Below are positions 16,139 through 24,671 of a DNA stretch of 64,000 bases, piece after piece. The DNA lies in the NCBI RefSeq assembly GCF_000622085.1, contig NZ_KK211395.1, positions 60,506 to 124,505 on the forward strand. Reading direction: 5' to 3'. Within the stretch, counting starts at the first letter, position 1. Each line of letters starts with the position of its first letter. A program made the position numbers and the translations under genes. Under the pieces are notes generated by a model. It made no database searches. It saw nothing but the letters and a program-made list of their open reading frames with translations, and was not told the origin of the DNA. This DNA comes from Butyrivibrio proteoclasticus P6B7 (lineage in GTDB: Bacteria; Bacillota; Clostridia; Lachnospirales; Lachnospiraceae).

Positions 16139-17374
16139 ATGCAGGAAGATTTTCACTACTATGCAACTTATTGTGCAGCGTACTTAGCGGGTTACAGCCA
16201 TGAAGAGAGCTTGGAGATCGCTTATAGCGCGCAGTTTGTGGATTTGTGTTCGAGGACTTTTTTGTCAAAGATTGGTGCTCCGCTGAATGCGGCAACTACG
16301 CAGCTTCAGCTTGAGATGATGGACGCAAGGACAGATATCATCGGGCTTCAGGATATTACTAGGATTTGGGCAGCGTTTCATTTTTTGCCACAGGATCTTT
16401 ATGCCCAGAAGCCGCGTCGTAGCAAGCGTTATATGCAGAAGTACCGCCTGATATGTGGGCCGAACGGGGATCTGCTGGCTAAGACCGTGGAAAATGCCCG
16501 TGGGAAGAGTCTTCAGCATGTGGGGATTGCAATGCATGTGCTGGCGGATACTTGGGCACACCGCTATTTTGCTGGGACGCCGTCGCTGGTCATAAATAAT
16601 ACGGAGCATGATTTTGTGGAGCTTTTGGATGTTGATGGGGAGCAGGTGGAAAGGCCTGTGAAATTCAGGCATTCGCCCACGGCTGCGGATGATCTTGAGA
16701 ACGGAATCTACACCAACAGCTTGTTTCAGGGGAATGAGAATTCAATTATGAACCTGGGGCATGGACGAGCTGGGCATTTCCCCGATTACTCTTTTGCCAA
16801 ATACAGGTATATGCCGGCTTGGGGCGATTATCAGGAGATTGAGAAGGATAATCCTGCGGACTACGAGAAGGCTTTCGCACAGATGGTTTATGCTATGAAG
16901 TTCCTGCGGGGCGAGCTGGAGCCTGGGGCAAGTAGCGCAGGAGTTGAGAATATATGCTCTGGAAGAGGAGCGGAAGTGCGCGGCGCTGCAGGTGAGGGCG
17001 AGCGAATCGGCAGCTATAGCTGTATTCAGGGCGCGAGGTGCGTTTTCTTCAGGACGGGCAAGTACGATGAGGAAGTCCTGGATAAGTACGGGGCAAGAAT
17101 CCGTGAAATCCTGACAAAGCGCCAGCTTATCGCGAGTGACGACTGGAAGCGGTTTGGAGAAGAGCTGTCTGGGCATACTGTTGAGGACTTTGATATAGAG
17201 AAGTATCAGGAACAGTACGTGAATGCCACAAAGGATGGGAAGGACAAGACTTTTATTGGGAAGTTTATCAGGGGAGCGATTTCTCAAAAGGGCATGGTTA
17301 CTGAGGAAATTCACAAGTCAGGAAATATGCATGCTGGGTTCTCAAAGCTTAAGCGAGTGAGAGCGCTGGGGTGA
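16139..17374 (+). CDS. DUF6765 family protein (zinc phospholipase-like fold)
   Basis: 411-residue protein beginning MQEDFHYYATYCAAYLAGYS, the hallmark of DUF6765. Histidine-rich segments (DFHYY, HVGIAMHVLADTWAHRYFAG at about 124-143, LGHGRAGHFPDYS) resemble the metal-binding core of zinc-dependent phospholipase C and S1/P1-type helical hydrolases. The C-terminal third (from about 265) is polar and helical, with a Gly/Ala-rich break near 260-285. There is no signal peptide, so the protein is cytosolic. The enzymatic activity is inferred, not shown. GGAAGGGGATTTGG precedes the start. Confidence 0.8.
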   Translation: MQEDFHYYATYCAAYLAGYSHEESLEIAYSAQFVDLCSRTFLSKIGAPLNAATTQLQLEMMDARTDIIGLQDITRIWAAFHFLPQDLYAQKPRRSKRYMQKYRLICGPNGDLLAKTVENARGKSLQHVGIAMHVLADTWAHRYFAGTPSLVINNTEHDFVELLDVDGEQVERPVKFRHSPTAADDLENGIYTNSLFQGNENSIMNLGHGRAGHFPDYSFAKYRYMPAWGDYQEIEKDNPADYEKAFAQMVYAMKFLRGELEPGASSAGVENICSGRGAEVRGAAGEGERIGSYSCIQGARCVFFRTGKYDEEVLDKYGARIREILTKRQLIASDDWKRFGEELSGHTVEDFDIEKYQEQYVNATKDGKDKTFIGKFIRGAISQKGMVTEEIHKSGNMHAGFSKLKRVRALG

Positions 17375-17504
17375 TGGAGTTGGCGGGCATTTGGATGCGG
17401 AGCAAATGCTGATAGACATTGAGCTATTTACGACGACTGAGAATGATATGAATGGTGGCTGATGCTAGATAGAGCGAATTAGGCGGTGTTTCAAGGGGGT
17501 TACA

Positions 17505-18038
17505 ATGACTAGGTTTCAGAGAGGAAAATTACTTGTTGGCGGAACTATCATGCTGGCGGTTGCTGGTGTGATGCTGTTCTTGCCAAATGTGACATACAAT
17601 CTTATTATGCTTTTCCTGGGGCTGGGGTTCTTAGTGTCAGCGGTGAGCATGCTTTGGTACTACTTTACAATGGCGAGATACATGGTGGGAGGCAAGATGA
17701 CGCTTTATAAGGGGATCATCTTTGCTGACTTTGCGCTGCTTACCCTGTCACTGACTGATGTGCCAAGGCTATATATCTTGCTTTATCTTGCTGTGATTCA
17801 CGGATTCTCAGGAATTATCGAGATTCTAAGGGCTAGAGAAGCTAGATTAAATGGTACTAAGAGATTCAAGCTTAAGCTTATCCATGGAATTGTTAATGTG
17901 GTTATAGCACTTAGCTGTATTATATTTGTGAAAAATACTAATACTGCAGTGTTTATCTATGGTATTGGACTTGTGTACTCTGCACTGTGTAAGATAACTA
18001 CGGCGTTTAGGAGGACTACGTTTATTTATATACAGTGA
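17505..18038 (+). CDS. DUF308/HdeD-like membrane protein
   Basis: 177-residue protein with about six short helices arranged as paired repeats, including GTIMLAVAGVMLFLPN and LGFLVSAVSML, as in HdeD/DUF308 acid-resistance membrane proteins. Basic loops (REARLNGTKRFKLK) separate the hydrophobic segments. The function is unknown beyond envelope association. AAGGGGGTTACA is the ribosome binding site. It is the last gene before the 1-kb repeat block. Confidence 0.75.
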   Translation: MTRFQRGKLLVGGTIMLAVAGVMLFLPNVTYNLIMLFLGLGFLVSAVSMLWYYFTMARYMVGGKMTLYKGIIFADFALLTLSLTDVPRLYILLYLAVIHGFSGIIEILRAREARLNGTKRFKLKLIHGIVNVVIALSCIIFVKNTNTAVFIYGIGLVYSALCKITTAFRRTTFIYIQ

Positions 18039-18125
18039 GATTGGAGCGTGGAAGATGAGCACATGCTTTTCTTCCACTATTTACGTGACATGAAAGCTTG
18101 CTGATGTAGATGCATGACGGGCGCT

Positions 18126-18285
18126 TGCTAGAGCAGGAGCATGGCGGGATTTTGCTAGAGCAGGAGAATGGCGGGATTTTGCTAGAGCAGGAGTATGGCG
18201 GGCTCCGCCCGCCAAGTTGCAAGCAAGACAATCCGCCAAACAAAGATATTCTGTTAGTGCAAGTATATGGCGGGCTCCGCCCGCC
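18126..18285 (+). repeat. 27-bp tandem repeats and two identical GC hairpins
   Basis: TGCTAGAGCAGGAG recurs at 18126, 18153 and 18180 (period 27 bp), each followed by ATGGCGGG. Two copies of the hairpin GGCGGGC-TCC-GCCCGCC lie at 18197-18213 and 18269-18285, embedded in a longer shared TATGGCGGGCTCCGCC context. The GC-rich hairpins contrast with the AT-rich surroundings. There is no coding potential I trust. Confidence 0.8.
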
Positions 18286-18493
18286 ATGGTTGACAAAACC
18301 AGAGCTAACTATTATATTATCTTTCGCAACAATTATTTGTTGCTTCGAAAACTTCTGTTTTAAGAAATGCAGCAATCGTTCTGATTTGCTGTTGATCCCA
18401 ACAGAAATGATTTGAATAGGGTGTATGAAGTTTGGCTAGAGGCTGTTCATATGCTATCTTGTTGCACGTTGCCAGTTAAATAAGTGGAAAAAC

Positions 18494-18853
18494 ACAGAAA
18501 ATATGAAGGGAACTTCGATTTTTCTGTACAAGCATTAGTTTTAAAGCATGAAAAACACAGAAAATCAAAGGTGAGGCTTTCATTTTCTGTACGGTATGAA
18601 AAAGCTAATAAGCAATAATACAGAAAAACCGATAGGACATCTTATTTTTCTGTACTATCAAATCTTTGAACAAGACCCTCACATGAGATAGGTACAGAAA
18701 AATACCGGAAATAGTCGATTTTTCTGTGTTTTTGGAGATTATGAAAATATGATGGTACAGAAAAATGAGTATGACCTGCCATATTTCTGTGTTTTTGATA
18801 TTTCAAAATTGATAGGTGTACAGAAAAATCATGGGATGACTTGTATTTTCTGT
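18494..18853. repeat. Array of six 34-bp palindromes with 63-bp period
   Basis: Units start at 18494, 18557, 18620, 18694, 18757 and 18820, each exactly 34 bp with arms ACAGAAAA and TTTTCTGT (one arm has A for T). Five inner bases next to the arms are AT-rich; the centres differ. Spacing is 63, 63, 74, 63 and 63 bp, that is six helical turns with one seven-turn step. Centres do not show consistent base pairing, which argues for protein-bound DNA half-sites more than for RNA hairpins. Confidence 0.9.
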
Positions 18854-18883
18854 ATTTACAAGAAAATTTGAACAGTGATTCTT

Positions 18884-19043
18884 ACTTGCAAAGAGAAAAC
18901 AGGGCATCGGCCCTCACTTGCAAAGAGAAAACAGGGCATCGGCCCTTACTTGCAAAGAGAAAACAGGGCATCGGCCCTCACTTGCAAAGGCAAAATAGGG
19001 CATTGGCCCACATTCGCAACGTCAAACTAGAATAGTGTCTCTC
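18884..19043 (+). repeat. 32-bp tandem repeats, decaying
   Basis: Three near-identical 32-bp units (18884, 18916, 18948) begin ACTTGCAAAGAGAAAACAGG and contain the small hairpin AGGGC-ATCG-GCCCT. A fourth unit (18980) has changes, and a fifth (19012) and sixth (about 19044) are strongly degraded. There are no spacers and the period is not divisible by three. The block ends about 50 bp before the next gene. Confidence 0.88.
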
Positions 19044-19107
19044 ATTTGCATCATCAAAAACAGAGCCATCCTTCTTCCCCAGAAATAAACCATAGAAGGG
19101 AAGTACA

Positions 19108-19902
19108 ATGCAAGACTACAGTGATTTACTTACTAAGCAACTTAAAGAGATCAATGATCTACTTAAGAAATCTGAAAGAAACCTAAGAAAAATGAAAGAC
19201 TTGCCAGATACAAGAGTGTACACAGCTGATTGTAGAGGAAACTACCAGTACTACACATATTCAGAAGGCAAAAAGAAGTACGTTAAAAAGGAAGATAGGA
19301 AAAAGATAGTAAACTTGATTCAACGAGACTACGAGAGAAGTGTTAATAGCAAGCTTAAGCTCTTAAAGAAGAAACTAGAAGCTTTTCTAAAAAGCTACAA
19401 CATCGACGCGATAGAAAGCGAATATCGAGATGCTTCCGAAGGCTTGAAAAAGCATATAATCCCAATCACTAAGACAACAGAAGATAGAATTGCTGAATGG
19501 TATGACACAGTTCAAGGTTCTCAGAACTACTATTATGATGAAGGCGACTTCAAAACAAATAACGGAGAAATGGTCAGATCAAAATCTGAAAAAATAATAG
19601 CTGATACGCTCTATCGCAATAACATTCCCTACAAGTGTGAACCAAGAGTAATTCTAGCAGATGGATCTGATTATTATCCTGATTTCATTATTTATAATGT
19701 AAGAAAAGATAAAACCTTGTACTGGGAACATTTTGGCTTGATCTCAGATCCAGGCTACGCAGTCAAGAATTTCAAGAAACTCAGATTGTACGATGATGCC
19801 GATTTCCGCCTGGGCGACAATTTGATAATATCCATGGAATGGGATGAACTGCCGATAGACATTACGAAACTTGAAGAAAAAATCCAACGCTACTGCACGT
19901 AA
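19108..19902 (+). CDS. PD-(D/E)XK-nuclease-like protein
   Basis: 264-residue protein of unnamed family. The N-terminal 100 residues are lysine-rich and probably a coiled coil (KQLKEINDLLKKSERNLRKM, then KLKLLKKKLEAFLKSYN). The C-terminal half has the order expected for a PD-(D/E)XK fold: VRSKSEKIIADTLYRNNIPY with a conserved Glu, then DGSDYYPDFIIYN, then TLYWEHFGL, resembling E...PD...ExG/H of restriction-like nucleases. No partner gene is evident. The ribosome binding site is AGAAGGGAAGTAC. It lies just downstream of the repeat block, which may be coincidence. The enzymatic role is inferred. Confidence 0.65.
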   Translation: MQDYSDLLTKQLKEINDLLKKSERNLRKMKDLPDTRVYTADCRGNYQYYTYSEGKKKYVKKEDRKKIVNLIQRDYERSVNSKLKLLKKKLEAFLKSYNIDAIESEYRDASEGLKKHIIPITKTTEDRIAEWYDTVQGSQNYYYDEGDFKTNNGEMVRSKSEKIIADTLYRNNIPYKCEPRVILADGSDYYPDFIIYNVRKDKTLYWEHFGLISDPGYAVKNFKKLRLYDDADFRLGDNLIISMEWDELPIDITKLEEKIQRYCT

Positions 19903-19982
19903 TTAAAGATTACAAATCCATTTCTATGCGCTAAAATATTCTTGTAAGCCATACATAACATGTCAAAATTCAGGAGATCAAC

Positions 19983-20546
19983 ATGAGCAAGAAAATCGCA
20001 GTAATTTTCCCCGGAATCGGCTATCACACTGACAAACCTTTGCTATACTACGCCAAGAAACTGGCAAAGCAGCACGATTACGAAATCATCGAAATCAAGT
20101 ATGAGTTTGATCAGGATGTCATAAACGTCAAACATAACGAGCACAACATGCACAGAGCCGTCGAGGAGTTCTATCTTCAGGCAGTTAAGCAGCTTAGCGA
20201 CGTCAACATAAGCGCCTACAACGACGTCCTCTTCGTGGGCAAGAGTATCGGAACCGCAGTGGCAGGGCGCCTTGCGCAGTTAAAAGAGCTATCTCTTAAG
20301 CAGATAGTCTTCACCCCCGTCAAGGCCACTTTTCAGTACCTGGTAAAAGAGAACACACTTGTCTTCCACGGCCTCGATGATCCTTGGTGTCCTAACGACC
20401 TGGCCCAGGAAAACGCAGACAAAGTGGGCTACGAGTACCACACAATTGAAGGCGCTAACCATTCCCTTGAAACTGGCGATGTCTGCAAAGATGTTGAGAA
20501 TTTGCAAAAGATATTTGAAAGAGTCGCAGAATTTGTTGCTGAATGA
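19983..20546 (+). CDS. Alpha/beta hydrolase, small
   Basis: 187-residue compact alpha/beta hydrolase. The nucleophile elbow is VGKSIGTAV (about residues 84-92), with Ser inside GxSxG-like GKSIG. The acid is expected in HGLDDPWCP and the histidine in EGANHSLET. It resembles dienelactone-hydrolase-like or KANL3/Tex30-type small hydrolases. CAGGAGATCAAC precedes the start. The substrate is unknown. Confidence 0.82.
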   Translation: MSKKIAVIFPGIGYHTDKPLLYYAKKLAKQHDYEIIEIKYEFDQDVINVKHNEHNMHRAVEEFYLQAVKQLSDVNISAYNDVLFVGKSIGTAVAGRLAQLKELSLKQIVFTPVKATFQYLVKENTLVFHGLDDPWCPNDLAQENADKVGYEYHTIEGANHSLETGDVCKDVENLQKIFERVAEFVAE

Positions 20547-20640
20547 CAATAAAAGAAATACTACATATTGTATTTGAACAATAATAGGCGTACAATAAAT
20601 TGTAGATGAAGCTACTGACAAGTTTCGATTGGAGGAAACG

Positions 20641-20862
20641 ATGATTACTGAATTTCCGAAGCGACTGTTGATCGATGGTTTTGTTTATGAGAAGCAAAGC
20701 GCCCATGATGGAGGCGGTGCCTATTATGATTCCAAGGATAATCCATCTGAGATCACAAGCAAATTTGTTTGCCTGTATCCCAACGGAGAACTGACCTATT
20801 CCTGGAACGGCATCGAGAGAAAGTGGGACAAGACCTATCGCGTTGTTCGGGAAATCGTGTAA
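20641..20862 (+). CDS. Small conserved-looking protein
   Basis: 73-residue soluble protein, rich in aromatic residues (ending TYSWNGIERKWDKTYRVVREIV). I do not recognise a family. The start at 20641 is chosen because GGAGGAAACG precedes it. A possible promoter TTGAACAATAATAGGCG...TACAAT lies at about 20573-20598. It stands alone between the hydrolase gene and the GH9 gene. Confidence 0.65.
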   Translation: MITEFPKRLLIDGFVYEKQSAHDGGGAYYDSKDNPSEITSKFVCLYPNGELTYSWNGIERKWDKTYRVVREIV

Positions 20863-21135
20863 CTCCACATCATGACAGAGAAAGCATTATTTATGTATTG
20901 TGCAATAATAATGCATTTCCACAAAACAAATGAATATAAGTTTTCTACAGCTGTTGCGCATTCGCAGCAGCTTTCTTATTCTACTAAATCCCCCTAACTC
21001 CTTGAAAATCCCCACTCCACGCTATAAACTGAAATAGTGGGCTTGCGCAACGTAAAATGCTTGGGGAGCATAGCGATGGCGGGGAACTTCGTTGTTGCTA
21101 CGGGCCACAAAACTTGTTGTAGGAGGTAATTCTAT

Positions 21136-22872
21136 ATGTCAAAGATTTTCCTGAATCAGGTAGGCTTCCAGCCAGACAGCGCCAAGAAGGCAGTTCTGGA
21201 CTTTGAGGCCGACGAATTTAAAATTGTTGATGATGCCGGAAACGAAGCTTTCAACGGCAGAGTAATACATTTTGGAAAAGACGAAATTTCTGGTGAGGAC
21301 ACCTACGTTGCGGATTTTGGCGGCTTTTACAAGGCTGGACGCTATCATGTCGAGGCAAACGGCGTCAGCAGCCCTAACTTCGAGATTTCTGAAAACGTCT
21401 ACGATAAACTCATGAAAGACATCTGCAAATGCTTTTATTATCTGCGCTGCGGCGATGCACTTGACCGCAAATATGCAGGTGAGTTCTATCACGAGCCATG
21501 CCACATGTCAAAAGCTACTGTCTACGGTGAAGATACAGATCCTGTCGACGTAACTGGCGGATGGCACGATGCTGGAGACTATGGCCGCTATTCAACAGCA
21601 GGCGCAGTGGCCGTTGCGCACCTTCTCTATGGTGTTCGCTTTTTCGACAACCTGCTCAATGTCGAATTTGATATTCCTAAAGTTCAGGCAGGAAGCGCTT
21701 CTGCAGACAACACCAGCATATCTGGCTACCTTCCAGACATCCTGGCTGAAGCTAAGGTAGAGCTGGACTTCCTCATGAAGATGCAGCGCGAAAACGGCTC
21801 TGTATGGCACAAAGTCACCACCTTCTGCCACGCGCCATTCATCATGCCAGAGGAGGACACATCTGAGCTGTTTCTTTTCAACGTTTCCTCTATGGCTACT
21901 GCAGACATCGCTGCAGTATTTGCTCTCGCATATACTATATACAGAAACTACGACGCAGAGTACGCCGACAAGCTCATGGACCGTGCTAAAAGAGCGTACA
22001 AGTGGCTCCAAGACAACCCAGAGCCACTACTCTTCAAGAACGCCGAAGGCTCCAATACCGGTGAATACGGCGAAGCCGAGGACATTTCTAACAGATTCTG
22101 GGCTGCATGCGCCCTCTACGAGGCAACCGGTGAAAAGAGCTACTATCAGGACGCCGAAACACAAAAGGAAAGACTTGGTTCTTTTGACAAAGCCGCAGAA
22201 TTCAAGGGCTACCAGGGCGACGTCTTCACATGCCTCGGCTGGGCTGAGGTTGCAGGCCTTGGTTGCATGTCACTCCTATTAAGTGACGACGGCAGCGAAC
22301 TCTTCGAACTTGCTAAAAAGAGCTATCTCCAGGAGGCAGACAGGCTCTGCGATAACGCCGACAAGAACGGCTTTGGCCTTTGCATGGACAAGAAGGATTT
22401 CATCTGGGGCAGCAACATGGAGCTCCTGAAATACCTCATGGTTCTTACCGTTGCGGAGCACATTAACAGCGAAACTGCGACAAACGCAGGCGGCAACGGC
22501 AAATTGGCTAAGTCTGTCAAAAAGACTCGCAGCAAATACGAGTCAGCCATCATCGCAGGCATCGACTACCTCCTTGGCTGCAACAGCATGGATGTGAGCT
22601 ACGTCACAGGCAACGGCGAGAAAGCCTTCAAGAATCCGCACCTTCGCCCAACTGCCATAGACGACGTCGAGCAACCATGGCCAGGACTGGTTTCCGGCGG
22701 CCCTAATGTTGGCCTCCAGGACGAAAGAGCCCAGACCCTCCCTAAGGACCTGCCTCCAATGAAGTGCTACCTCGATCACATCGACTGCTACTCCCTCAAC
22801 GAGATCACCATCTACTGGAACTCACCACTTGTGTTTGTTATGGCGGGTGTGTTCAGAAGGATGGGTAGATGA
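21136..22872 (+). CDS. Glycoside hydrolase family 9 (cellodextrinase/endoglucanase)
   Basis: 578-residue GH9 enzyme with an N-terminal Ig-like CelD_N domain (about 1-85, starting IFLNQVGFQPDSAKKAVL) and the (alpha/alpha)6 catalytic domain. The base aspartates are in GGWHDAGDYGRY (about 140-151); HLRPTAID carries the substrate-binding His-Arg; the acid glutamate is in YSLNEITIYWNSP (about residue 556). There is no signal peptide, carbohydrate-binding module or dockerin, so it should act in the cytosol on imported beta-1,4-glucan oligosaccharides. GGAGGTAATTC is its ribosome binding site and a terminator follows. Confidence 0.93.
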   Translation: MSKIFLNQVGFQPDSAKKAVLDFEADEFKIVDDAGNEAFNGRVIHFGKDEISGEDTYVADFGGFYKAGRYHVEANGVSSPNFEISENVYDKLMKDICKCFYYLRCGDALDRKYAGEFYHEPCHMSKATVYGEDTDPVDVTGGWHDAGDYGRYSTAGAVAVAHLLYGVRFFDNLLNVEFDIPKVQAGSASADNTSISGYLPDILAEAKVELDFLMKMQRENGSVWHKVTTFCHAPFIMPEEDTSELFLFNVSSMATADIAAVFALAYTIYRNYDAEYADKLMDRAKRAYKWLQDNPEPLLFKNAEGSNTGEYGEAEDISNRFWAACALYEATGEKSYYQDAETQKERLGSFDKAAEFKGYQGDVFTCLGWAEVAGLGCMSLLLSDDGSELFELAKKSYLQEADRLCDNADKNGFGLCMDKKDFIWGSNMELLKYLMVLTVAEHINSETATNAGGNGKLAKSVKKTRSKYESAIIAGIDYLLGCNSMDVSYVTGNGEKAFKNPHLRPTAIDDVEQPWPGLVSGGPNVGLQDERAQTLPKDLPPMKCYLDHIDCYSLNEITIYWNSPLVFVMAGVFRRMGR

Positions 22873-22942
22873 GAGAAAAAAGGTGATTCACAATTATTTA
22901 TATGAATAATAATAGTCTGATAATAAAGGCAAAACACTCGAA

Positions 22943-22973
22943 CCCCAGGCCCCAAGCGGTCTGGGGATTTTTG
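22943..22973 (+). terminator. Rho-independent terminator after the GH9 gene
   Basis: CCCCAG (22943-22948) pairs with CTGGGG (22961-22966), with GGCC..GGT in the loop region, followed by ATTTTTG. Confidence 0.75.
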
Positions 22974-23577
22974 TGCAAATTCACCATAAAAAGTATGAAA
23001 AATTGAGTTTTGAGAACTGGTTTTTCGATTTTGGTTTCCGGGATCATAAAAATATATTATATAACGATGATACGGAATCGAATATTTATAAACCACGTTC
23101 GGAATAGCGATTAATAAGTATCAAGATACACATTTTAACCGCTAAAAATACACATTATTTTCACAAATGGAAGCATGTCCCGGGTGCGATTTTAACCCTA
23201 TTTTCCGAATAATTATTTAGTATTTATCCCAATTATTTGCCTTTTGCTGACCAACGGTCATAAGTTTATTTCATAACAATAAGATGATCACTGAATGTGA
23301 ATATCGTTTTGTCGTTAAGATTCTTTGTATAATTATGACATTGTAACGCGTAATCGATTACTGTAGAATTCTATCTTGCGTCGGCAAGTTCTGAATTGCT
23401 TCGCGATCATGATTCTAGAAAGTGCTCAAGAGGCAAATCTACTTACGACAGGTAATGATTACCAGTTAAGTCGACAATGAAACTTACATATCGGAAGTTC
23501 TTTCCAAGGCCCGTATGCATCAGAGCAAGAAGATGGCTCGGCATAATTCTATCGTGTAAGGTCATTAAAACCCAATG

Positions 23578-23655
23578 TATAATTACATACAGAAAATAAA
23601 AATGGAAACAAAGAAGGCCAACGCACTAGACTGTGCGCTGGCTTTCTTGCATTCT
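23578..23655 (+). ncRNA. Possible small RNA in a 980-bp gene-free stretch
   Basis: A TATAAT box (23578-23583) is followed by about 65 bp ending in a strong hairpin: AAGAAGGCCA...GCAC (23611-23626) pairs with GTGC..TGGCTTTCTT (23632-23646), then GCATTCTTTT. This could make a short terminated transcript or be the end of a longer one starting near TATAAT at 23330. No -35 is evident. The rest of 22974-23577 is AT-rich, holds no credible ORF, and shows nothing else I can name. Confidence 0.35.
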
Positions 23656-23691
23656 TTTCAAAATTATCGCGAGATTTCAAGACTCCCGTTA

Positions 23692-23700
23692 TGCTATAAT
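23692..23700 (+). promoter_or_regulatory. Extended -10 promoter for hrb
   Basis: TGCTATAAT (23692-23700) is a perfect extended -10 element 150 bp upstream of the flavin reductase-rubredoxin gene. It continues ATAATCAA, so it lacks the 5' hairpin seen at the sister promoters at 25.3, 29.9, 30.6 and 43.9 kb. Confidence 0.6.
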
Positions 23701-23853
23701 ATAATCAATTAAACGCTAACTTAAACACAAATTACCAATCACATCAATATCTACCCAAAGTCACCTAATCACCCATACAAAAAGAAGCACCAAATAAATA
23801 GCACGAAAATAGTGAACCAGACCAAATCATTGTAATAAAGAAAGGAGCCCCAC

Positions 23854-24537
23854 ATGGATACCAAAGCAATGTACAAGCTCTCCTACGGCCTCTTCGTCTG
23901 CACCGCAGTCCAGGACCAGAAGATGAACGGCTGCATCATCAACACCGCAATCCAGGTCGCTTCGGACCCCAACCGCATCTCAATCGCCGTCAACAAGGCC
24001 AATCTCACCCATGACATGGTAAAAGAGACAGGCCTTTGCAACATATCCGTGCTCAGCCAGGACGCCACCTTCGGCCTCTTCAAGCACTTCGGCTTCCAGA
24101 CCGGCAGAACCATCGACAAGTTCTCACCGGACCTCCTGGATCCCCTGTCAAAAGAGCTAGCCCAGAAAGCCGCAGTAGATTCGTCCACCATCTACGCCCT
24201 GGCCGCCAACAACATCCCGTACATAACCCTGGGCACCAACGCCTACTTCTCCCTGAAAGTAGAGCAGCTGCTCGATCTGGGCTCCCACACCCTTTTCATC
24301 TGTGAGCCCACAGCCATGGAAGTCCTCTCAGACGTTCCATCCTGCACCTACGCCTACTACCAGGACAATATAAAATCCAAGCCACAACCCGTAGATCCAG
24401 CCTCCGTCCCAAAAGGCGAAACAGTCTGGAAATGCCGTGTCTGTGGCTACGAATACGTAGGCGAGCAGCTTCCCGACGACTTCATTTGCCCAATCTGCAA
24501 ACACGGCAAAGACGACTTCGAGCAGATAATAAGGTAG
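23854..24537 (+). CDS. hrb: Flavin reductase-rubredoxin fusion (Hrb, high molecular weight rubredoxin)
   Basis: 227 residues. The first ~155 form an FMN-binding flavin reductase split barrel (KLSYGLFVCTA, then NGCIINTAIQVASDP, CNISVLS and FGFQTGRTIDKF). The last ~50 are a rubredoxin with paired cysteines WKCRVCGYEY and FICPICKHGKDDF. In acetogens and related anaerobes Hrb passes electrons from NAD(P)H to flavodiiron oxidase or rubrerythrin to remove O2 and peroxide. A rubrerythrin gene lies 5.5 kb downstream. GAAAGGAGCCCCAC is the ribosome binding site. Codons are strongly C-ending, unlike the AT-rich genes that follow. Confidence 0.93.
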   Translation: MDTKAMYKLSYGLFVCTAVQDQKMNGCIINTAIQVASDPNRISIAVNKANLTHDMVKETGLCNISVLSQDATFGLFKHFGFQTGRTIDKFSPDLLDPLSKELAQKAAVDSSTIYALAANNIPYITLGTNAYFSLKVEQLLDLGSHTLFICEPTAMEVLSDVPSCTYAYYQDNIKSKPQPVDPASVPKGETVWKCRVCGYEYVGEQLPDDFICPICKHGKDDFEQIIR

Positions 24538-24554
24538 GCTAGTTTTGCTAAAGT

Positions 24555-24598
24555 GAACGCTTGGGTGAACGCAAAAATTTGCGTTCACCCAAGCGTTC
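24555..24598. repeat. Perfect 21-bp-arm palindrome
   Basis: Arms 24555-24575 and 24578-24598 are perfectly complementary with a 2-nt loop. Each arm itself contains GAACGC twice (direct repeat). No T-tract follows within 10 bp on either strand, so it is not a standard terminator, although it is well placed after hrb. Confidence 0.85.
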
Positions 24599-24671
24599 GC
24601 CACAAATATAATCAGCCCTTAAAACATGAAAATGTGATAAAATCAAGGTAATAAGAGGGGGATCAGACAAA

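Noticed and set aside
18494..18853. CRISPR array with 29-bp spacers
   Set aside because: The regular 63-bp period is suggestive, but the 34-bp units are conserved only in their 8-bp arms, one interval is 74 bp, and there are no cas genes.
18841..19035. 64-codon open frame
   Set aside because: It is composed of the 32-bp tandem repeats read in shifting frames and has no ribosome binding site.
18884..19043. CRISPR array
   Set aside because: The 32-bp units are directly tandem without spacers, decay at one end, and no cas genes are near.
22812..23096. 94-codon minus-strand frame after the GH9 gene
   Set aside because: It overlaps the GH9 end and its terminator, lacks a ribosome binding site, and shows no protein-like composition.
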